Assembly: GCA_023548195.1 (NCBI GenBank)
Contig: JAJHZJ010000013.1
Span: 3,393,961 to 3,457,960, forward strand
Reading direction: 5' to 3'
DNA: 64,000 bases
From: Bettongia penicillata ogilbyi
Taxonomy: Eukaryota > Chordata > Mammalia > Diprotodontia > Potoroidae
Shown: positions 61,831 through 64,000 of the stretch, piece by piece
How positions within the stretch are numbered: the first letter of the stretch is position 1
How the letters are laid out: each line of letters opens with the position of its first letter
Position numbers and translations under genes: made by a program
The notes under the pieces: generated by a model
The model's input: the letters and a program-made list of their open reading frames with translations, nothing else
Told to the model about the DNA's origin: nothing
Databases searched by the model: none

Positions 61831-62790
61831 TCACAGAACTTTTTGCTGAGCATCTGATGTGTGAAAAAAGCTGAAAGCAGGTTTTTTGTTTTGTGTTTCC
61901 CCAGCCAGCCCTGGGTTTAGCTTGTGAAGGGGGGGGGGGGGGGCGTGGTCTCCTCAGCTGAACCGAGTCAAATTTGACAAGCTCAGGGGCTGGTGATCCC
62001 AGCTGCCCTATATTGTCTCACTGATTCCCCAGGAGTGCTGAGGCGCGCCTACATATGTTAATTAGTGTTCCCACCCCTCCCGGGGCTCCGGAGTCTCCTG
62101 GGTGCTGAGGCTTGCCTGGGGTCCTTGCCTGGGAGTTTTCTCTGCTCTGGGTCCTCTGTCCCTCCAGTTTGCCTCTGCCACAGTCGGAGGAATCCCCCTT
62201 AGCTACCTTCCTAGCCTCGGGTGTTGTGAGACTCTTATGGGGATTTTTCTGGGGAAATATTTTACGGTTCTCTCACGGTCAGCAAGAGGGGAGGAGAGAG
62301 AATTGACTGTCAAGATCGTTCTGCCTTACTGGCTCCCGGAGGTTCAAGCAGGTGAGTTACCGAAATTTGATCTTGAGGCTGAAGGTCTCAGCAGCTGCTG
62401 TGCTGATATCTGGAGCTCGTGGGCTCTCCCTGGCTCAGCTCAGCTTCTCTCCCACCCTTGGTGCCACTCCAACAGTTCCCTCCGCCGCTCTCAGGTTTCT
62501 CGGGACCCTTCCTCTCCGCTGTGCTGTCGGGCTCACCGCCACGAAACAGAGCCTTCGCGTGGGCGTTCCAGTTCAACCTGGGCTCCGAATCCATCACAGT
62601 CTGTCTCCCGCTGGATTCCGCACCTCCACAATTTGGTCAGATTCTCCTTTCAGAGGTATCCGAAGGAGTTTTCCTGAGAGCTTAGGTGAGTTGGCCCTCT
62701 CACTCTACGCCCCCCCCCACCCCCCCCGCCCCAAAATTTTTGACGTATTGGCTTAGTTGTGCTATACATTTGAAAATCCTTTATTCTAAA
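61831..62790. repeat. GC-rich module G, copy 2
   Basis: Near-identical partner of 18601-19560. Differences include a G run lengthened from 8 to 15 (61929-61943), TGG at 62612-62614 where copy 1 has TAG, and a longer C run near 62710-62730. Its long plus frame (62102-62677, 191 codons) therefore reads further than in copy 1. Origin unrecognised; see copy 1. Confidence 0.6.
61929..61943 (+). repeat. (G)15 homopolymer
   Basis: Fifteen consecutive G bases inside module G. The partner copy at 18697-18704 has eight. It could form G-rich secondary structure or be a sequencing or assembly length error. Confidence 0.9.
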
Positions 62791-63210
62791 GGAAGTCTCT
62801 AGGTGGGAGATGGGTATATTGGAAGATTAATGTTCTCTAAAAAACAAAATGTAAAGATATCTTTATAATAGGTAAAGAATTACTGTAAAATCGAAGCAAT
62901 TTAAAGGAGGTATTATGCTTAATAACATTCCAACGTATGAAACCACTTTAGGGAAAGACATGAATATTTATAAAAATGTGAACAGATCAGATCAACAGGA
63001 GAGAAATTGAAATACTTAGGCCCCTCTTAATAAAGAAATTGAAAAAGCTTTTAAATGATGTCCCTAAGTGAAACTGCCAGGATCACTTGGATTGACAAGT
63101 GAAGACTACCAAACATTAATCTACTTAGTTCTAAAAGCTGCTCCTAAGAGTTAGCACTCTCCGACCTTGGCCAGCCATGGATCAAGCCTTCTAAAACAGA
63201 ATCTCCCTTC
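62791..63210 (+). mobile_element. Second L1-like ORF2 fragment
   Basis: Partner of 19561-19972: AAATGTAAAGATATCTTTAT linker, GGAGGTATTATGCTTAATAA, and the KEIEKALNDVPK region near 63035. It is cut at CCCTTCTCTCTC (about 63213). Confidence 0.6.
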
Positions 63211-63753
63211 TCTCTCATTCCTTTTTTAGGATTAGATAATTTAGTTTCCAATTGAGTTTTAGGTTATCTTTCCAAGGCCTCTCATTACATCTCATTTTTA
63301 TTGCATTAGGATCTGAGAAGGATGCATTCATTATCTCGGCCTTTCTGCACTGGGTTGTGAGAATTTTACATCCTAGAACGTGGTCAATCTTTGCAAATAT
63401 TCCCTGTTCTCTCCCTAAGAGAAAAAGGTATGTTCCTCTCTATTCTCATTCAATTTTCTCCCAAGGTCTATCATATCAACCTTATCTAGAGTTTTTCCTC
63501 GTTTATTTTTAGGTTAGATTTATGGAGCATTGAAAGGGGGAGGTTGAGGTCCCGCACTAGTATAAGTTTGCTGTCAATTTCTTCCTTCAACCTCCCCAAC
63601 CCTTCCCCTAGGTATCTGGACACTATGCCACTTGGAGCATACATGTTTAGTAATGATATTGCTTCGTTGTCTATGGTGCCTTTTAGCAGGATATTATTTC
63701 CATCCTTTCTTGATCAGATCAACAGGAGAGAATATGAAATACTTAGGCTCCTC
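63211..63753 (-). pseudogene. L1 ORF2 remnant, endonuclease end only
   Basis: Partner of 21971-22507, collinear through TTAGGATTAGATAATTT, TTATCTCGGCCTTTCTGCAC and AAACACATACAC. The ~2.0 kb RT part present at 19972-21971 is missing. It ends at the same position in the endonuclease sequence as the other two copies, where the CA array begins. Confidence 0.82.
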
Positions 63754-64000
63754 AAACACATACACATATATAAACACACACATAGAGACATACCCTAATA
63801 CAGATATACACACCTACGAACGCATACACACACACACACAAACATGCACACACACGTACACACACACACATACACACAGATAAACACATATACACACATA
63901 CACACGCACGCCTACTCACACACATACAAATACACACGCATACACACATACACACACATACATATACACACTCATGCATAAACACATACACACACATACA
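63754..64000 (-). repeat. CA-rich array, start only (continues beyond window)
   Basis: ACACATACACATATATAAAC, CTAATACAGATATACACACC and CACGCACGCCTACTCACA-type text. The junction with L1 (GGCTCCTCAAACACATACAC) is the same as at 22500-22515. No island or M module is reached before the window ends. Confidence 0.93.

Overview
The window is repeat-rich mammalian DNA, almost certainly from a marsupial; an opossum-like species is my best guess. The evidence is a CORE-SINE with an RTE-type tail at 1-165, two half-LINE elements (HAL1: an L1-type ORF1 with no ORF2), marsupial-style L1 ORF2 and 3'UTR fragments, and an L2 fragment. All identifications are from memory and by eye; no database was searched. 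I find no host protein-coding gene, tRNA, rRNA or CRISPR array. The only long open frames are one retrotransposon ORF1 and the artificial stop-poor frames of TG/CA repeats.

Layout: 1-840 SINE, unassigned DNA and an L2 fragment. 841-3680 a HAL1 on the minus strand with a nearly intact ORF1 (1874-2968). 3690-9960 an array of about 18 monomers of an unrecognised ~340 bp repeat (here called R). 9961-11385 rearranged L1 pieces. 11386-13615 a TG-rich array. 13616-15795 L1 ORF2 and a 3'UTR fragment. 15796-18600 R in inverted orientation. 18601-19560 a GC-rich module (G). 19561-22507 L1 pieces. 22508-45318 a ~22.8 kb CA-rich array. 45319-47005 L1 pieces. 47005-49560 mostly unassigned DNA. 49565-51356 an L1 3'UTR fragment interrupted by an LTR. 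51357-53745 a second, broken HAL1. 53746-54738 an antisense L1 3'UTR. 54739-61830 R again. 61831-62790 G again. 62791-63753 L1 pieces. 63754-64000 the start of another CA-rich array.

The most striking structure is the CA/TG array, a composite satellite. A degenerate ACAC/ACAT tract carries two kinds of non-simple insert: an ~82 bp island present 22 times (4 in the left TG array, 18 inverted in the CA array), and a ~1 kb module (M) present 7 times, each with the same MIR SINE. From 30.8 to 42.5 kb these form a higher-order unit: M, CA tract, island, CA tract. Islands and modules share the same right-hand terminus, and subfamily markers let the duplication history be read.

At larger scale, R, G, L1 pieces and array occur in the same order at 15.8-22.5 kb and 59.0-63.8 kb, about 43.2 kb apart. 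The R/L1 part is also present inverted at 7.85-10.36 kb. Four L1 copies share the same destroyed reverse-transcriptase catalytic motif, so they spread by DNA duplication and not by retrotransposition. The locus looks like an actively rearranging satellite and segmental-duplication domain of unknown function.
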